A DNA stretch of 64,000 bases from contig JAEWOR010000009.1 in assembly GCA_023399595.1 (NCBI GenBank), forward strand, positions 17,324 to 81,323, written 5' to 3'. The DNA is from Bacteroidota bacterium (GTDB lineage: Bacteria; Bacteroidota; Bacteroidia; Flavobacteriales; Weeksellaceae). Numbering within the stretch: the first letter of the stretch is position 1; each line of letters opens with the position of its first letter. The notes under the pieces are model-generated. The model made no database searches and was not told where the DNA came from. It saw only the letters and a list, made by a program, of their open reading frames with translations. Made by a program: the position numbers and the translations under genes. Shown here in pieces: positions 50,426-59,346 of this stretch.

Positions 50426-53029
50426 CTATAGATTTAACGCTTTTTGATAAGCATTTTCAATTCCGTCAAGATTTTTACCACCTGCAGTTGCAAAACCTGG
50501 ATTTCCGCCGCCGCCGCCTTGGATTTCCTTCGCTAAATCTTTCACGATAGCTCCCGCTTGGTAGGTTTTTTCTAGATCTGCAGAAACGCCAACCGTAATC
50601 ATTGGTTTTCCATCGGCATCAGAAAGAATAATGGTTACAGAATTTGGAATTTCACGCTTCAATTCGAAGACGATATCTTTTACAGAAGCCGCGTCCAAAG
50701 ATGTTTTCTTTACTAAGAGTTGCTTGTCGTCTTTTTGTTCGTAAGCGTTTTTCCAGTCGGATATTTCACCTTTTGCTTTTTCTTTTTTGAAAGTGTCTAA
50801 TTCAGCTTTTAAACTATGGTTTTCTTCCAATAATTTCTCAACAGATTTTAAAACGTCTTTCGATTTTAGCAACTGAGATAATTCTGAAATTTGATGTTCT
50901 AAAGATTGGTAATATTCTTGAGCTTTATCGCCAGAAATAGCTTCAATTCTTCTGATTCCCGCTGCTGCAGACGCTTCGGAAACCAATTTGAAGTGACCAA
51001 TTTCACCCGTTGATTTTACATGCGTTCCTCCACAAAGTTCTTTAGACGATCCAAACTGAATCATTCTTACATTATCACCGTATTTTTCACCAAATAAAGC
51101 CATTGCACCTTTATCCAAAGCTTCTTGAATAGGAATGCTTCTGAATTCTTGCAAAGCGATATTTTCTTTGATTTTAGCATTTACTTTTTGCTCTACCAAA
51201 GCCAATTCTTCTTCATTCATCTTAGAAAAATGCGAGAAGTCGAAACGCAAATAATCTGGACCTACATAAGAACCTTTTTGCTCTACGTGAGTTCCCAAAA
51301 CATCTCTCAAAGCTTCGTGCAACAAGTGAGTTCCGCTATGGTTGGCTTGAGAATTTCTTCTGTCGGAAGCGTTTACTTTAGCGTAAAAAACAGCGCTTGC
51401 ATCTTTTGGAAGTTCCTTAATTAAAGAAATAATCAAGTTATTTTCTTTTTTAGTTTCTAAAACTTCGATGTTTTCAACGGCGTTTTCCAATGTTCCTTTA
51501 TCACCAACTTGTCCACCACCTTCAGGATAGAAAGGCGTATTATCGAGAACAATTTGGTAAAATTCACCGTCTTTATTTTCAATTTTTCTGTAACGTGTAA
51601 TCGTTACTTCGTTTTCTGTTTTATCGTAACCCACGAAAGTTTCAGGTTTTTCTTCCAAAACTACCCAATCGTAAACTTTAGCAGCAGAATCTTTTTTAGA
51701 ACGTTGCTTTTGTTTTTGCATTTCCGCTTCGAAACCAGCTTCATCAATGGTTAAACCTTTCTCTTCTGCAATAATTCTCGTTAAATCGTCTGGGAAACCG
51801 TAAGTATCGTACAACTCGAAAACCTCTTCACTTGGAAGCACTTTTTCGTTCTTAGCGATGGTTTGTTCAATGAGTTTTTCAACACGTACCAAGCCACTTT
51901 CAATGGTTTTTAGGAAAGATTCTTCTTCGCTTTTAATCACTTCCGTTACAATGACACCTTGTTTTTCAAGTTCTGGGAAGAATTTACCCATTTGAGCTTT
52001 CAAAACTGAAACTAACTCGAAAAGGAAAGCTTCTTTCACACCCAAGAAACGGTAAGCGTAAGAAATTCCTCTTCTTAAAATTCTACGAATCACGTAGCCA
52101 GCGCCGTTGTTAGAAGGCAATTGTCCGTCTGCAATAGCGAAAGAAACCGCACGAATATGATCTACAACCACACGGATTGCGATATCTTTTTCGTCGGTTA
52201 AAATTCCGGTATATTTTTTTCCTGAAAGTTCTTCAACCTTAGCAATTAAAGGTGTGAAAACATCAGTGTCATAATTCGATTCTTTATGTTGTAAAGCCAT
52301 ACAAAGACGCTCGAAGCCCATTCCGGTGTCAATATGTTTTGCAGGAAGATTTTCTAAACTTCCGTCTGCTTTACGGTTGTATTGCATGAAAACGAGATTC
52401 CAGATTTCCACTACTTGAGGATGGTCGTTGTTCACTAATTCAAGACCAGAAACTTTTGCTTTTTCTTCATCCGTTCTTAAATCCACGTGAATTTCTGAAC
52501 AGGGTCCACAAGGTCCACTTGCACCCATTTCCCAGAAATTGTCTTTCTTATTTCCGTTGATGATGCGGCTTTCGTCGATATGCGCTTTCCAGAAATCGTA
52601 AGCTTCGGTATCTCTAGCTAAATTTTCGGAAGCGTCGCCTTCAAAAATAGTAACGTAAAGATTTTCCTTTGGAATTCCGTAAACTTTCGTCAATAATTCC
52701 CAAGCCCAATCGATGGCTTCTTTCTTGAAATAATCGCCAAAAGACCAGTTTCCTAGCATTTCGAACATGGTATGGTGATAGGTATCACGACCAACATCGT
52801 CCAAATCGTTATGTTTTCCTGAAACTCTTAAACATTTTTGAGTGTCGGCAATTCTAGAGGCTTTTGGTTCTTTGTATCCTAAAAAATAATCTTTAAACTG
52901 CGTCATTCCAGAGTTGGAAAACATCAAAGTGGGATCATCTTTCAAAACAATAGGCGCAGAAGGCACAATAAGGTGTTCTTTGCTTTTGAAAAAGTCTAAA
53001 AATTGCTGGCGTATTTCTTGTGAAGTCAT
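50426..53029 (-). CDS. alaS: Alanyl-tRNA synthetase
   Basis: Charges tRNA-Ala. The 867-residue protein has the class II core at the N-terminus ('MTSQEIRQQFLDFFKSKEH', 'DDPTLMFSNSGMTQFKDYF'), 'FWEMGASGPCGPCSEIHVDL', the editing domain with 'NHSGTHLLHEALRDVLG' (H-x-x-x-H zinc ligands) and CGGTHVKSTGEIGHF, and the C-terminal DHHA1 domain ending with the glycine-rich 'GGGGGNPGFATAGGKN'. The frame is open to 53047, but that would use TTG; the ATG at 53029 matches the family start. A -7 box lies about 52 bases upstream. Confidence 0.97.
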   Translation of the reverse strand: MTSQEIRQQFLDFFKSKEHLIVPSAPIVLKDDPTLMFSNSGMTQFKDYFLGYKEPKASRIADTQKCLRVSGKHNDLDDVGRDTYHHTMFEMLGNWSFGDYFKKEAIDWAWELLTKVYGIPKENLYVTIFEGDASENLARDTEAYDFWKAHIDESRIINGNKKDNFWEMGASGPCGPCSEIHVDLRTDEEKAKVSGLELVNNDHPQVVEIWNLVFMQYNRKADGSLENLPAKHIDTGMGFERLCMALQHKESNYDTDVFTPLIAKVEELSGKKYTGILTDEKDIAIRVVVDHIRAVSFAIADGQLPSNNGAGYVIRRILRRGISYAYRFLGVKEAFLFELVSVLKAQMGKFFPELEKQGVIVTEVIKSEEESFLKTIESGLVRVEKLIEQTIAKNEKVLPSEEVFELYDTYGFPDDLTRIIAEEKGLTIDEAGFEAEMQKQKQRSKKDSAAKVYDWVVLEEKPETFVGYDKTENEVTITRYRKIENKDGEFYQIVLDNTPFYPEGGGQVGDKGTLENAVENIEVLETKKENNLIISLIKELPKDASAVFYAKVNASDRRNSQANHSGTHLLHEALRDVLGTHVEQKGSYVGPDYLRFDFSHFSKMNEEELALVEQKVNAKIKENIALQEFRSIPIQEALDKGAMALFGEKYGDNVRMIQFGSSKELCGGTHVKSTGEIGHFKLVSEASAAAGIRRIEAISGDKAQEYYQSLEHQISELSQLLKSKDVLKSVEKLLEENHSLKAELDTFKKEKAKGEISDWKNAYEQKDDKQLLVKKTSLDAASVKDIVFELKREIPNSVTIILSDADGKPMITVGVSADLEKTYQAGAIVKDLAKEIQGGGGGNPGFATAGGKNLDGIENAYQKALNL

Positions 53030-53035
53030 ATTTTT

Positions 53036-53066
53036 GGCTTTAAGCAAAAAGCTATAGGCTTTAAGC
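53036..53066 (-). repeat. Direct repeat in the alaS leader
   Basis: GGCTTTAAGC occurs twice (53036-53045 and 53057-53066) in the transcribed leader of alaS. Between the copies lies AAAGC-ctata-GCTTT (minus strand), a small hairpin. Confidence 0.45.
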
Positions 53067-53080
53067 GTTTTCTAAGTTGG

Positions 53081-53088
53081 CAAATTTA
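53081..53088 (-). promoter_or_regulatory. -7 promoter box of alaS
   Basis: TAAATTTG on the minus strand, exact consensus. Confidence 0.65.
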
Positions 53089-53112
53089 GTGATTTTTAAA
53101 GAGTTTAGGAAT

Positions 53113-53153
53113 AAAAAAACGTTGTCAAAATTTAAATTGTGACAACGTTTTTG
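53113..53153. terminator. Bidirectional terminator between the ABC exporter and alaS
   Basis: 13-bp stem AAAAACGTTGTCA / TGACAACGTTTTT with an A-T rich loop; works on both strands. Confidence 0.85.
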
Positions 53154-53165
53154 AAATATTATTTT

Positions 53166-54014
53166 TTACCAATCTCTTTTTCTCAAAATCCAATAGGAAC
53201 CCAAAATAAAAATTGAACACCAAATTATACATGATATAATATTTTCTGTAGGATAATGAAACTGATAAGGAACGCCAAAAATTTTAGCTGCTTTAAGTCT
53301 CATAATAGGATTTGGAATTAATTGAGACATGCTTTCTAAAGGAAGCATTGAGCTAAAGAAAAAAGAGTCTTTCATAACTGCTGCAGCTTGTTCATTAGCG
53401 AGTCCACGAAACTTCATATAGGTTTCTATTCCTATAAAAACCCCTTCTAGAATCCACCAAATGAAAAATGCGAGAAAAACAAATATTGATTTTTTTAATA
53501 AAATTGAAAGAAACATTAAAAAGCAGAAGAATGTAAATAACTTAAGGAAATAATGTAATATAAAGAACATTTCCTTATAAATGAGACTAGATTCTGTAGA
53601 TTCGGAATATGTAAATCCTAGAATTAATGTTAGAACAAAAACAATTAATGTGGATACCAATGTGAATATAAAAATGGTAAGTAATTTTGAGCTTATAAAC
53701 TCTTTTCTGCTGAGACCATCAATAGTATTTTGTTTGAACATTCGGTTTGTAAACTCTTGACAAATAGAGAAAACAATTATTAAACCGAGGAAAATTTTTA
53801 GGATAGCAACAATCCATGTGGTAAAATTCCAAATTTCTGGAAAATTATAAATGCCTTCTTCTTTTAAATTAATTTGAAAGCCTTCAGTAATTTTAATATC
53901 CACTAATCCAATGAACAAAAGCCCAATAATAATGGCGAAATAAAGAATGGAAAATATTTGAAATGGCCTATAGGTGAGGTTTTTGTAGTATTCTATAGTT
54001 AAAAGTTTCATCAT
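53166..54014 (-). CDS. ABC-2 type transporter permease
   Basis: A 282-residue membrane subunit with six predicted helices (about 18-38, 65-90, 110-135, 150-170, 172-195, 255-275). The opening MMKLLTIEYYKNLTYRPFQI and 'EFTNRMFKQNTIDGLSRKEF' resemble bacitracin- or gliding-type ABC-2 permeases, where the second is the coupling-helix region. The gene starts one base after the ATPase stop, so the two form one exporter. No substrate can be read from sequence; lantibiotic-resistance type or lipid export are possibilities. Confidence 0.82.
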   Translation of the reverse strand: MMKLLTIEYYKNLTYRPFQIFSILYFAIIIGLLFIGLVDIKITEGFQINLKEEGIYNFPEIWNFTTWIVAILKIFLGLIIVFSICQEFTNRMFKQNTIDGLSRKEFISSKLLTIFIFTLVSTLIVFVLTLILGFTYSESTESSLIYKEMFFILHYFLKLFTFFCFLMFLSILLKKSIFVFLAFFIWWILEGVFIGIETYMKFRGLANEQAAAVMKDSFFFSSMLPLESMSQLIPNPIMRLKAAKIFGVPYQFHYPTENIISCIIWCSIFILGSYWILRKRDW

Positions 54015-54015
54015 G

Positions 54016-54909
54016 TTATTTCTTTTTTACAAGTTCTAAAAATTGATTTTCTAAAGATTGTTTTTTTCTATTGATTTGCGAAAGGTAAATTCCTTTGCTT
54101 ACAAGTTTTTTATTGAGATCGGCGCCTGAAATATCATCTTTCAGGAACGCCATTAGATAATCATCCTCAATTTTTATGGATTGAAATAAGTTTAGTTCTT
54201 CCAAAGTTCCTGCAAGTTGATTATTATCTTCAGATTTTAATTCAAAATAACCTTTACTGTTAGTCATTCCTTCAACACTTCCGCTGTATATTGCTGTTCC
54301 TTCTTTTAAAACTACCACATGAGAACAAATTTTTTCAATTTCATCTAATAAATGACTTGCAATAATAATGGTGATGCCTTGTTTTGCAATATGCGTGATG
54401 ATTTCTCTTATTTGAATAATTCCTTCTGGGTCTAAACCGTTTGTTGGTTCGTCTAAAATAAGAACTTCAGGGTTGTTGAGTAAAGCCGATGCGATGGATA
54501 AACGCTGTTTCATTCCTAAAGAATATGTTCTGAATGGGTCATTTTTTCTTTCTAATAAGCCTACCAGCGATAAAACTTCATCTATTCTTTCGTAAGGCGT
54601 TCCTTTAATTTCAGCAACAATTTTTAAATTTTTTTCAGCATTTAGGTATGGGTAAAAGTTGGGTTGCTCTATAATTGCTCCAATCTTTTTTAGAGTTTCT
54701 GTGGTTGTTCCGTCCTCTCCAAACCATTTCCACTCGCCAGAAGTAGGATTTATGGTGGTGAGCAACATTCCGAAAGTTGTAGATTTTCCGCTTCCATTTG
54801 GACCTAAGATTCCGTACACGTTTCCTCGCTCTACATCGAATGATAAATTATTAACAACAATTCGATTGAATTTTTTGGTAAGATTTTTGACTGATAAAAT
54901 AATCTCCAT
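54016..54909 (-). CDS. ABC transporter ATP-binding protein
   Basis: A 297-residue ATPase driving the adjacent permease. Walker A GPNGSGKST (37-45), the Q-loop in 'GAIIEQPNFYPYL', signature YSLGMKQRLSIA, Walker B VLILDEPTNGLDPEG, and the switch histidine in 'IIIASHLLDEIEK'. The C-terminal 80 residues after 'EGTAIYSGSV' follow the pattern of CcmA/BcrA-like exporter ATPases. It is first in a two-gene minus-strand operon. Confidence 0.93.
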   Translation of the reverse strand: MEIILSVKNLTKKFNRIVVNNLSFDVERGNVYGILGPNGSGKSTTFGMLLTTINPTSGEWKWFGEDGTTTETLKKIGAIIEQPNFYPYLNAEKNLKIVAEIKGTPYERIDEVLSLVGLLERKNDPFRTYSLGMKQRLSIASALLNNPEVLILDEPTNGLDPEGIIQIREIITHIAKQGITIIIASHLLDEIEKICSHVVVLKEGTAIYSGSVEGMTNSKGYFELKSEDNNQLAGTLEELNLFQSIKIEDDYLMAFLKDDISGADLNKKLVSKGIYLSQINRKKQSLENQFLELVKKK

Positions 54910-55008
54910 ACTATTTATGTTTATATTTTAGGGGTGTATATTAGTAGTAACCTATTGAAGTAAAATGTTACATTTCTCAATTTAAAAATTATAAATCGGT
55001 TAAAAAAA

Positions 55009-55137
55009 ATGAAACTTATAGATTTGGCGCATCAGCTCGAAATATCAGCAGAAACTCTAAAACAGTTTATTCAAGATTTTGACTTGAATTTAGATGATTG
55101 TATTACTACAAATTTCGATGTAAAGGAAGATTTATAG
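55009..55137 (+). pseudogene. N-terminal piece of the AAA+ gene, cut by an amber codon
   Basis: 42 codons from ATG 55009 to TAG 55135, in the same frame as the ORF that follows. It reads MKLIDLAHQLEISAETLKQF and onward 'LNLDDCITTNFDVKEDL', an opening like the small N-terminal helical domain of initiation factor IF-2. After the TAG the protein pattern simply continues (EFAEKNKIFLKNYEND). So the original gene spanned 55009-56403 and one codon, probably for lysine, glutamate or glutamine, became TAG. Confidence 0.75.
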
Positions 55138-55164
55138 GAGTTTGCAGAAAAAAATAAGATTTTT

Positions 55165-56403
55165 TTGAAAAATTATGAAAATGATTTAATTGCTGATAAA
55201 ACCATTGAACAAATTTCAGATAAAATAAAACAACCTGTCGATAAATTAGAAAAATTTTTCACAGAAAATTACCCAAATATTTATGATAATGGTATTTTTA
55301 AATCCTCCGTTTCCAGCTACGGTGTAGATCATGAGCTGGGTGGAGACTATGAATTTGTTTATAATTATTTTGGACAAAAAACTACTTTAAAGCAAAGAGA
55401 CTTTATAGGGTATAGAGATTTGTTCTTTTTTATTACTGAAAACCTAGATCCATTTTTAGATGAATCTCAAACCAGCGATTGGGGAATTCATAAACCTGCA
55501 GGCATTATATTGTACGGTCCTCCTGGATGTGGGAAAATATTTTGGGCTAATAAGATTTCTGAGATTATAAAATATAAATTTAAAGAGGTTAAAAAATACT
55601 ATTTGGGAACTTCTTATGTAGACGGTAATAAAGTAGATTTTAATGATTTTTTAGTTACCATGATGAATGAAGATAAAGTGCTTCTTTTTATGGAGGATTT
55701 TAATGATATTATGTTAGCAAGAAACCCATCGGAAACTGTGATGTCTTGCGATGAAGAAACCAAAGATGTAATTATGCATTATATTGGGAAGTTCTCGGAG
55801 GAAGGTGTTTTAATGGTGGGGTCAGCAACTACTATTTCGGATATTGATGAAATAATTATGGCTCCTGGAAGATTTGATTTGCAAATTCCTATTTTTCCAC
55901 CTAACGTTAAGGAAAGAGCCGAAATAATTTTGTATGCTATCACCAAAAACTTGGATGATAGCGCTATTCTTATTAATATTTTAAAGAATAATAAAGCAGA
56001 CAAAATACCTTTCTGGTTTGCGATAGCGGAGAAAATGAAGGTTTTTAGCAATACCATGATTATTGATTTTACGCAGAGTCTGAAAAAAAGAATAAAACAC
56101 CAATACAATAAAACAAGAAATGTAAATCTGAAAATAAACGATGAAATTTTAAATGCAGCTTTAAGAGATGCTGCCTCAAAACTTACGGATGAATACCTTA
56201 ACCAAATCGCTCAGTTTATACAAGATGTTTCCTTGAATAATTACGGTCAATTTGCATTTAGATTACAAGCTTTAAACAAAGAACTTCAAGCTTATAAAGA
56301 AATTGAAACTCCTAAAAGAGAGATAGGATTTCAACATAATAATGGAGAAAATTCAAAGATTGATGATGAAGAACCAGACGCAAAAGAAGAGGAAAAGAAG
56401 TAA
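55165..56403 (+). CDS. AAA+ ATPase with altered Walker A (downstream part of broken gene)
   Basis: 412 codons from a possible TTG start. AAA+ type features: Walker A region IILYGPPGCGKIFWANKIS, where the usual Ser/Thr after GK is isoleucine (I125); a Walker B-like strand KVLLFMEDFNDIM; sensor-1-like 'LMVGSATTISDIDE'; and 'APGRFDLQIPIFPPNVKERAEII' with the arginine finger region. The missing Thr/Ser should weaken magnesium binding, so the protein may bind but not hydrolyse ATP. I recall flavobacterial relatives with the same GKI. The tail is acidic. Because of the amber codon at 55135 it may be dead or translated only from the internal TTG. Confidence 0.65.
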   Translation: MKNYENDLIADKTIEQISDKIKQPVDKLEKFFTENYPNIYDNGIFKSSVSSYGVDHELGGDYEFVYNYFGQKTTLKQRDFIGYRDLFFFITENLDPFLDESQTSDWGIHKPAGIILYGPPGCGKIFWANKISEIIKYKFKEVKKYYLGTSYVDGNKVDFNDFLVTMMNEDKVLLFMEDFNDIMLARNPSETVMSCDEETKDVIMHYIGKFSEEGVLMVGSATTISDIDEIIMAPGRFDLQIPIFPPNVKERAEIILYAITKNLDDSAILINILKNNKADKIPFWFAIAEKMKVFSNTMIIDFTQSLKKRIKHQYNKTRNVNLKINDEILNAALRDAASKLTDEYLNQIAQFIQDVSLNNYGQFAFRLQALNKELQAYKEIETPKREIGFQHNNGENSKIDDEEPDAKEEEKK

Positions 56404-56444
56404 ATCACTTTTTATTAGTATTGGAGAAAGGTGTAAAATATACG

Positions 56445-56452
56445 TAAATTTG
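56445..56452 (+). promoter_or_regulatory. -7 promoter box of prfB
   Basis: TAAATTTG, 19 bases before the TTG start at 56472; TTG at 56421-56423 may be the -33 box. Confidence 0.6.
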
Positions 56453-56471
56453 TCATCCAAAATTTTTAGTT

Positions 56472-57584
56472 TTGATAAATAATGACCAAATAAAAGAAGT
56501 TCAATCTAGGATTGAAGATTTATACAGATACCTTCAAATAGACAAAAAAAGAATTGAAATTTCTAACGACGACGAAAAAACGGCTGCTCCAGAATTTTGG
56601 GACAATCCCAAAGAAGCAGAAGCTTTTTTAAAGCAACTTCGTTCAAAGAAAAAATGGGTGGAAGCTTATGAAGAAATTTCAACCGAATTTGATGATATTC
56701 AAGTTTTATTAGAATTTGCTAAAGAAGATCCTGATTCCGAAAAAGAATTGGATGAAACCTTCCCAAAACTTGTAGAAAAAATTGAAGATTTAGAGTTTAA
56801 AAATATGCTTTCTAATGAAGGTGATGAGCTTTCTGCTGTTGTGCAAATTACCGCTGGAGCTGGTGGAACAGAAAGTTGCGATTGGGCTTCCATGTTGATG
56901 AGAATGTACACCATGTGGGGAGAAAAGCAAGGTTATAAAATCCGTGAACTGAATTTTCAGGAAGGTGATGTTGCAGGTGTGAAAACAGTAACTTTGGAAA
57001 TGGATGGTGAATTTGCATTTGGATATTTGAAGGGTGAAAATGGAGTTCATAGATTGGTAAGGATTTCTCCTTTTGATTCTAATGCCAAAAGACATACGAG
57101 TTTTGTTTCAGTGTATGTTTATCCATTGGTGGACGATACTATTGAAATTAATATTAATCCAGCAGATATTTCATTTGAAACTATGCGTTCTTCAGGTGCA
57201 GGAGGGCAGAACGTAAATAAAGTTGAAACAGCAGTACGTTTACGACACGCTCCTACAGGAATTATTATCGAAAACTCCGAAAGTAGATCTCAGCTTCAAA
57301 ATAAGGAAAAAGCAATGCAGTTATTGAAATCTCGCCTCTATGAAATTGAATTGGAAGAAAGAATGAAAGCTAGAAATGAAATTGAAGCCAGTAAAATGAA
57401 AATAGAGTGGGGAAGCCAGATAAGAAACTACGTTATGCATCCTTATAAATTAGTGAAAGATGTGCGTTCTGGGCATGAAACCTCTGACGTTGACGGAGTT
57501 ATGAATGGTAATATTACTCCCTTCCTTAAAGCTTTTTTGATGGCTGATGGAACCGCAGTTTCAGATGATGAATTTGATTTATAA
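56472..57584 (+). CDS. prfB: Peptide chain release factor 2, no frameshift
   Basis: Reads UGA and UAA stop codons. The 370-residue protein has the SPF anticodon-like tripeptide (RISPFDSNAKRHTSF) and the GGQ loop in RSSGAGGQNVNKVETAVR. The usual programmed +1 site, CTT TGA C after '..R-Y-L', is replaced here by CTT CAA ATA GAC (RYLQIDKK), so the gene is one continuous frame and the autoregulatory stop is absent. The start is TTG 56472; the only nearby ATG (56482) is out of frame and gives a 3-codon ORF (ATG ACC AAA TAA) overlapping the start of prfB. Confidence 0.93.
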   Translation: MINNDQIKEVQSRIEDLYRYLQIDKKRIEISNDDEKTAAPEFWDNPKEAEAFLKQLRSKKKWVEAYEEISTEFDDIQVLLEFAKEDPDSEKELDETFPKLVEKIEDLEFKNMLSNEGDELSAVVQITAGAGGTESCDWASMLMRMYTMWGEKQGYKIRELNFQEGDVAGVKTVTLEMDGEFAFGYLKGENGVHRLVRISPFDSNAKRHTSFVSVYVYPLVDDTIEININPADISFETMRSSGAGGQNVNKVETAVRLRHAPTGIIIENSESRSQLQNKEKAMQLLKSRLYEIELEERMKARNEIEASKMKIEWGSQIRNYVMHPYKLVKDVRSGHETSDVDGVMNGNITPFLKAFLMADGTAVSDDEFDL

Positions 57585-57633
57585 ATTAATTGTTAAAAAT
57601 TCATAAATGTTTTCTATTAGAGTTTAATTAACT

Positions 57634-57641
57634 TAATTTTG
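57634..57641 (+). promoter_or_regulatory. -7 promoter box of the DedA gene
   Basis: TAATTTTG. The upstream in-frame TTG at 57639 lies inside this box, which fixes the start at ATG 57660. Confidence 0.6.
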
Positions 57642-57659
57642 CACGAAAATTTCAGAGAA

Positions 57660-58349
57660 ATGGATCATTATGAAAGTTGGAAAGACCTATTAAACCCAGA
57701 GTTTTATATTAAAATGGGCGGTTTTTGGTTGGTATTATTTATTATATTCGCAGAAACAGGATTGTTTGTTGGTTTTTTCTTACCAGGAGATAGTTTGCTT
57801 TTTGTTTCAGGTATTTATGCAGTAGAAATCATTAAGGAAACTTTTGGATCTTCCGGTAGCGATTTGCTAGATACTACCATTTTAGCTTCATCTATCTCTC
57901 TTGCTGCTATTATTGGGAATGAAGTAGGATATTTCTTTGGAGTAAAAGCAGGACCTGCACTTTATAAGAAAGAAGATACATTGTTGTTTAAAAAGAAATA
58001 TCTTTTTCAAGCTCATGATTTCTTTGAAAAACACGGTAGTTTAGCCGTTATTATGGCAAGATTTTTACCTGTGGTAAGAACATTTACTCCAATTGTTGCA
58101 GGGATTGTAAAAATGGATAAAAAGAGGTTTTTATTAGATAATATTATTGGTGCTTTACTTTGGTCTTTTTCATTGGTTTTTGCTGGGCATTATTTGGATA
58201 AAGTGTTTAAAGATCAGTTTGGTATAGATTTGAAATCTCACTTAGAGTGGATTATCATTATCATCGTACTTGTTACTACTGTTCCGGTTATTGTTAAGTT
58301 TTTCTTTGGTAAAAAAGAAGATATAGATTACGAAAACAGAGAACTTTAA
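57660..58349 (+). CDS. DedA-family inner-membrane protein
   Basis: A 229-residue member of the DedA superfamily, thought to act as lipid scramblases or flippases and to support envelope integrity. Seen: first helix 'MGGFWLVLFIIFAETGLFVGF', the re-entrant motif 'FLPGDSLLFVSG' (family 'F-x-P-G-E/D-x-x-L'), 'IGNEVGYFFGVKAGP' (G-x-x-x-G-Y-x-x-G), 'FEKHGSLAVIMARFLPVVRTFTP' (partly quoted family signature with the essential arginines), and a final helix at about 190-212. ATG 57660 is chosen because an upstream TTG start falls inside the promoter. Confidence 0.92.
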   Translation: MDHYESWKDLLNPEFYIKMGGFWLVLFIIFAETGLFVGFFLPGDSLLFVSGIYAVEIIKETFGSSGSDLLDTTILASSISLAAIIGNEVGYFFGVKAGPALYKKEDTLLFKKKYLFQAHDFFEKHGSLAVIMARFLPVVRTFTPIVAGIVKMDKKRFLLDNIIGALLWSFSLVFAGHYLDKVFKDQFGIDLKSHLEWIIIIIVLVTTVPVIVKFFFGKKEDIDYENREL

Positions 58350-58371
58350 TTTCTTTAAAATATAAAATAAA

Positions 58372-58405
58372 AGTAAGCCACAATTTTGTTGTGGTTTATT
58401 TTTTT
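58372..58405 (+). terminator. Terminator after the DedA gene
   Basis: 10-bp stem taagccacaa / ttgtggttta (one G-U pair) then TTTTTTT. It overlaps the stop codon of the converging esterase gene. Confidence 0.85.
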
Positions 58406-59268
58406 ACCCATTCTAAAATAGCAGGATAAATAAGACTATCTCTTTTTTTCTTGTTGAATTTTCTTGGTAGATGCCCCGAATTCTCCATTAAAATAAAGCG
58501 ATGAGGTATTTTATGCGCCGTAAGTACAGAATCTAAACTTATTCCTTGTTTTTTATTCACTATAAAATCTTTACTTCCTTGGAATATTAGAGTAGGTACG
58601 TTGTTCACATTTGCAATTGGACTTGCTTTTTTAAATTCTTCAGAAAGGTTTTTACGATCAAATTTTGTTCCCACCACTTTTTGGAGTGTTGGTGATGAAT
58701 ATTTTGAATAAGTGGAGTTTAAAAAGGTTTTAGAATAAAAATCTGTAGGTCCACTCAACGAGATGATTTTTTTAATCTGATTTGGATGCTGATAACCATA
58801 AAGCAGCGCTAAATGTCCACCCGAACTTTCTCCTAAAATAATATAATTGTTTGCGGTTAATTCTGCTTTTTCAGCTAAGTCATTAAATTTCTCAATGGCG
58901 AGTGCAATGTCTTCCAATTGATTTTTGTAAGTAATATTCTTGTCTACCAATCTATAATTGATGTTAATGCTCGGAATATTATTTTTGTAAAGCAATTTTT
59001 GGATATTAATAAGTTCTTCTTTTTTTCCATATTTCCAGGCTCCTCCATGAACTAAAATGACAATTGAAGAATTATTTGGATAAATGGAAGGTAGAAAAAC
59101 ATCCATTTTTTGTTTTTTGTGATCTCCATATTTTAGATTGAAAACTTTTTGCTGTTTTTCAGGGCCTATCCACACCTTGAATTTTCTGGTATTACAAGAA
59201 GTGAATAAAAAACTCGATATAATGCACAAACCTAAAGCTTGAGTTTTAAAATTTATAAGAACAGACAT
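58396..59268 (-). CDS. Alpha/beta-hydrolase lipoprotein (esterase/lipase-like)
   Basis: A 290-residue lipoprotein; lipid cysteine in 'SSFLFTSCNTRKF'. Alpha/beta-hydrolase fold of the BD-FAE / carboxylesterase-like type: oxyanion motif SIVILVHGGAWKYGKK (H-G-G-x-W), nucleophile in LGESSGGHLALL, acid in 'QGSKDFIVNKK', histidine in 'MENSGHLPR'. It probably cuts esters of sugars or lipids at the cell envelope. The start is ATG 59268, three bases after a TATCTTTG box; a TTG two codons upstream falls in the box. Confidence 0.85.
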   Translation of the reverse strand: MSVLINFKTQALGLCIISSFLFTSCNTRKFKVWIGPEKQQKVFNLKYGDHKKQKMDVFLPSIYPNNSSIVILVHGGAWKYGKKEELINIQKLLYKNNIPSININYRLVDKNITYKNQLEDIALAIEKFNDLAEKAELTANNYIILGESSGGHLALLYGYQHPNQIKKIISLSGPTDFYSKTFLNSTYSKYSSPTLQKVVGTKFDRKNLSEEFKKASPIANVNNVPTLIFQGSKDFIVNKKQGISLDSVLTAHKIPHRFILMENSGHLPRKFNKKKRDSLIYPAILEWVKK

Positions 59269-59271
59269 AAT

Positions 59272-59279
59272 CAAAGATA
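59272..59279 (-). promoter_or_regulatory. -7 box three bases from the esterase start codon
   Basis: Minus strand TATCTTTG-ATT-ATG. Exact consensus box; the transcript must start at or inside the first codon. Confidence 0.6.
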
Positions 59280-59290
59280 AAGAAATTATA

Positions 59291-59319
59291 AAAAAAGAAC
59301 CCTAAAATTTAGGATTCTT
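59291..59319 (-). terminator. Terminator of the grpE-dnaJ transcript
   Basis: Stem gaaccctaaa / tttaggattc (one G-U pair) with very short loop; T-run on the minus strand. Confidence 0.7.
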
Positions 59320-59346
59320 CTATATTGTTTCAAAAACTGGGTCTTT

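Noticed and set aside
56472..56600. Programmed +1 frameshift in prfB
   Set aside because: The frame is continuous and the in-frame TGA of the usual site is absent.
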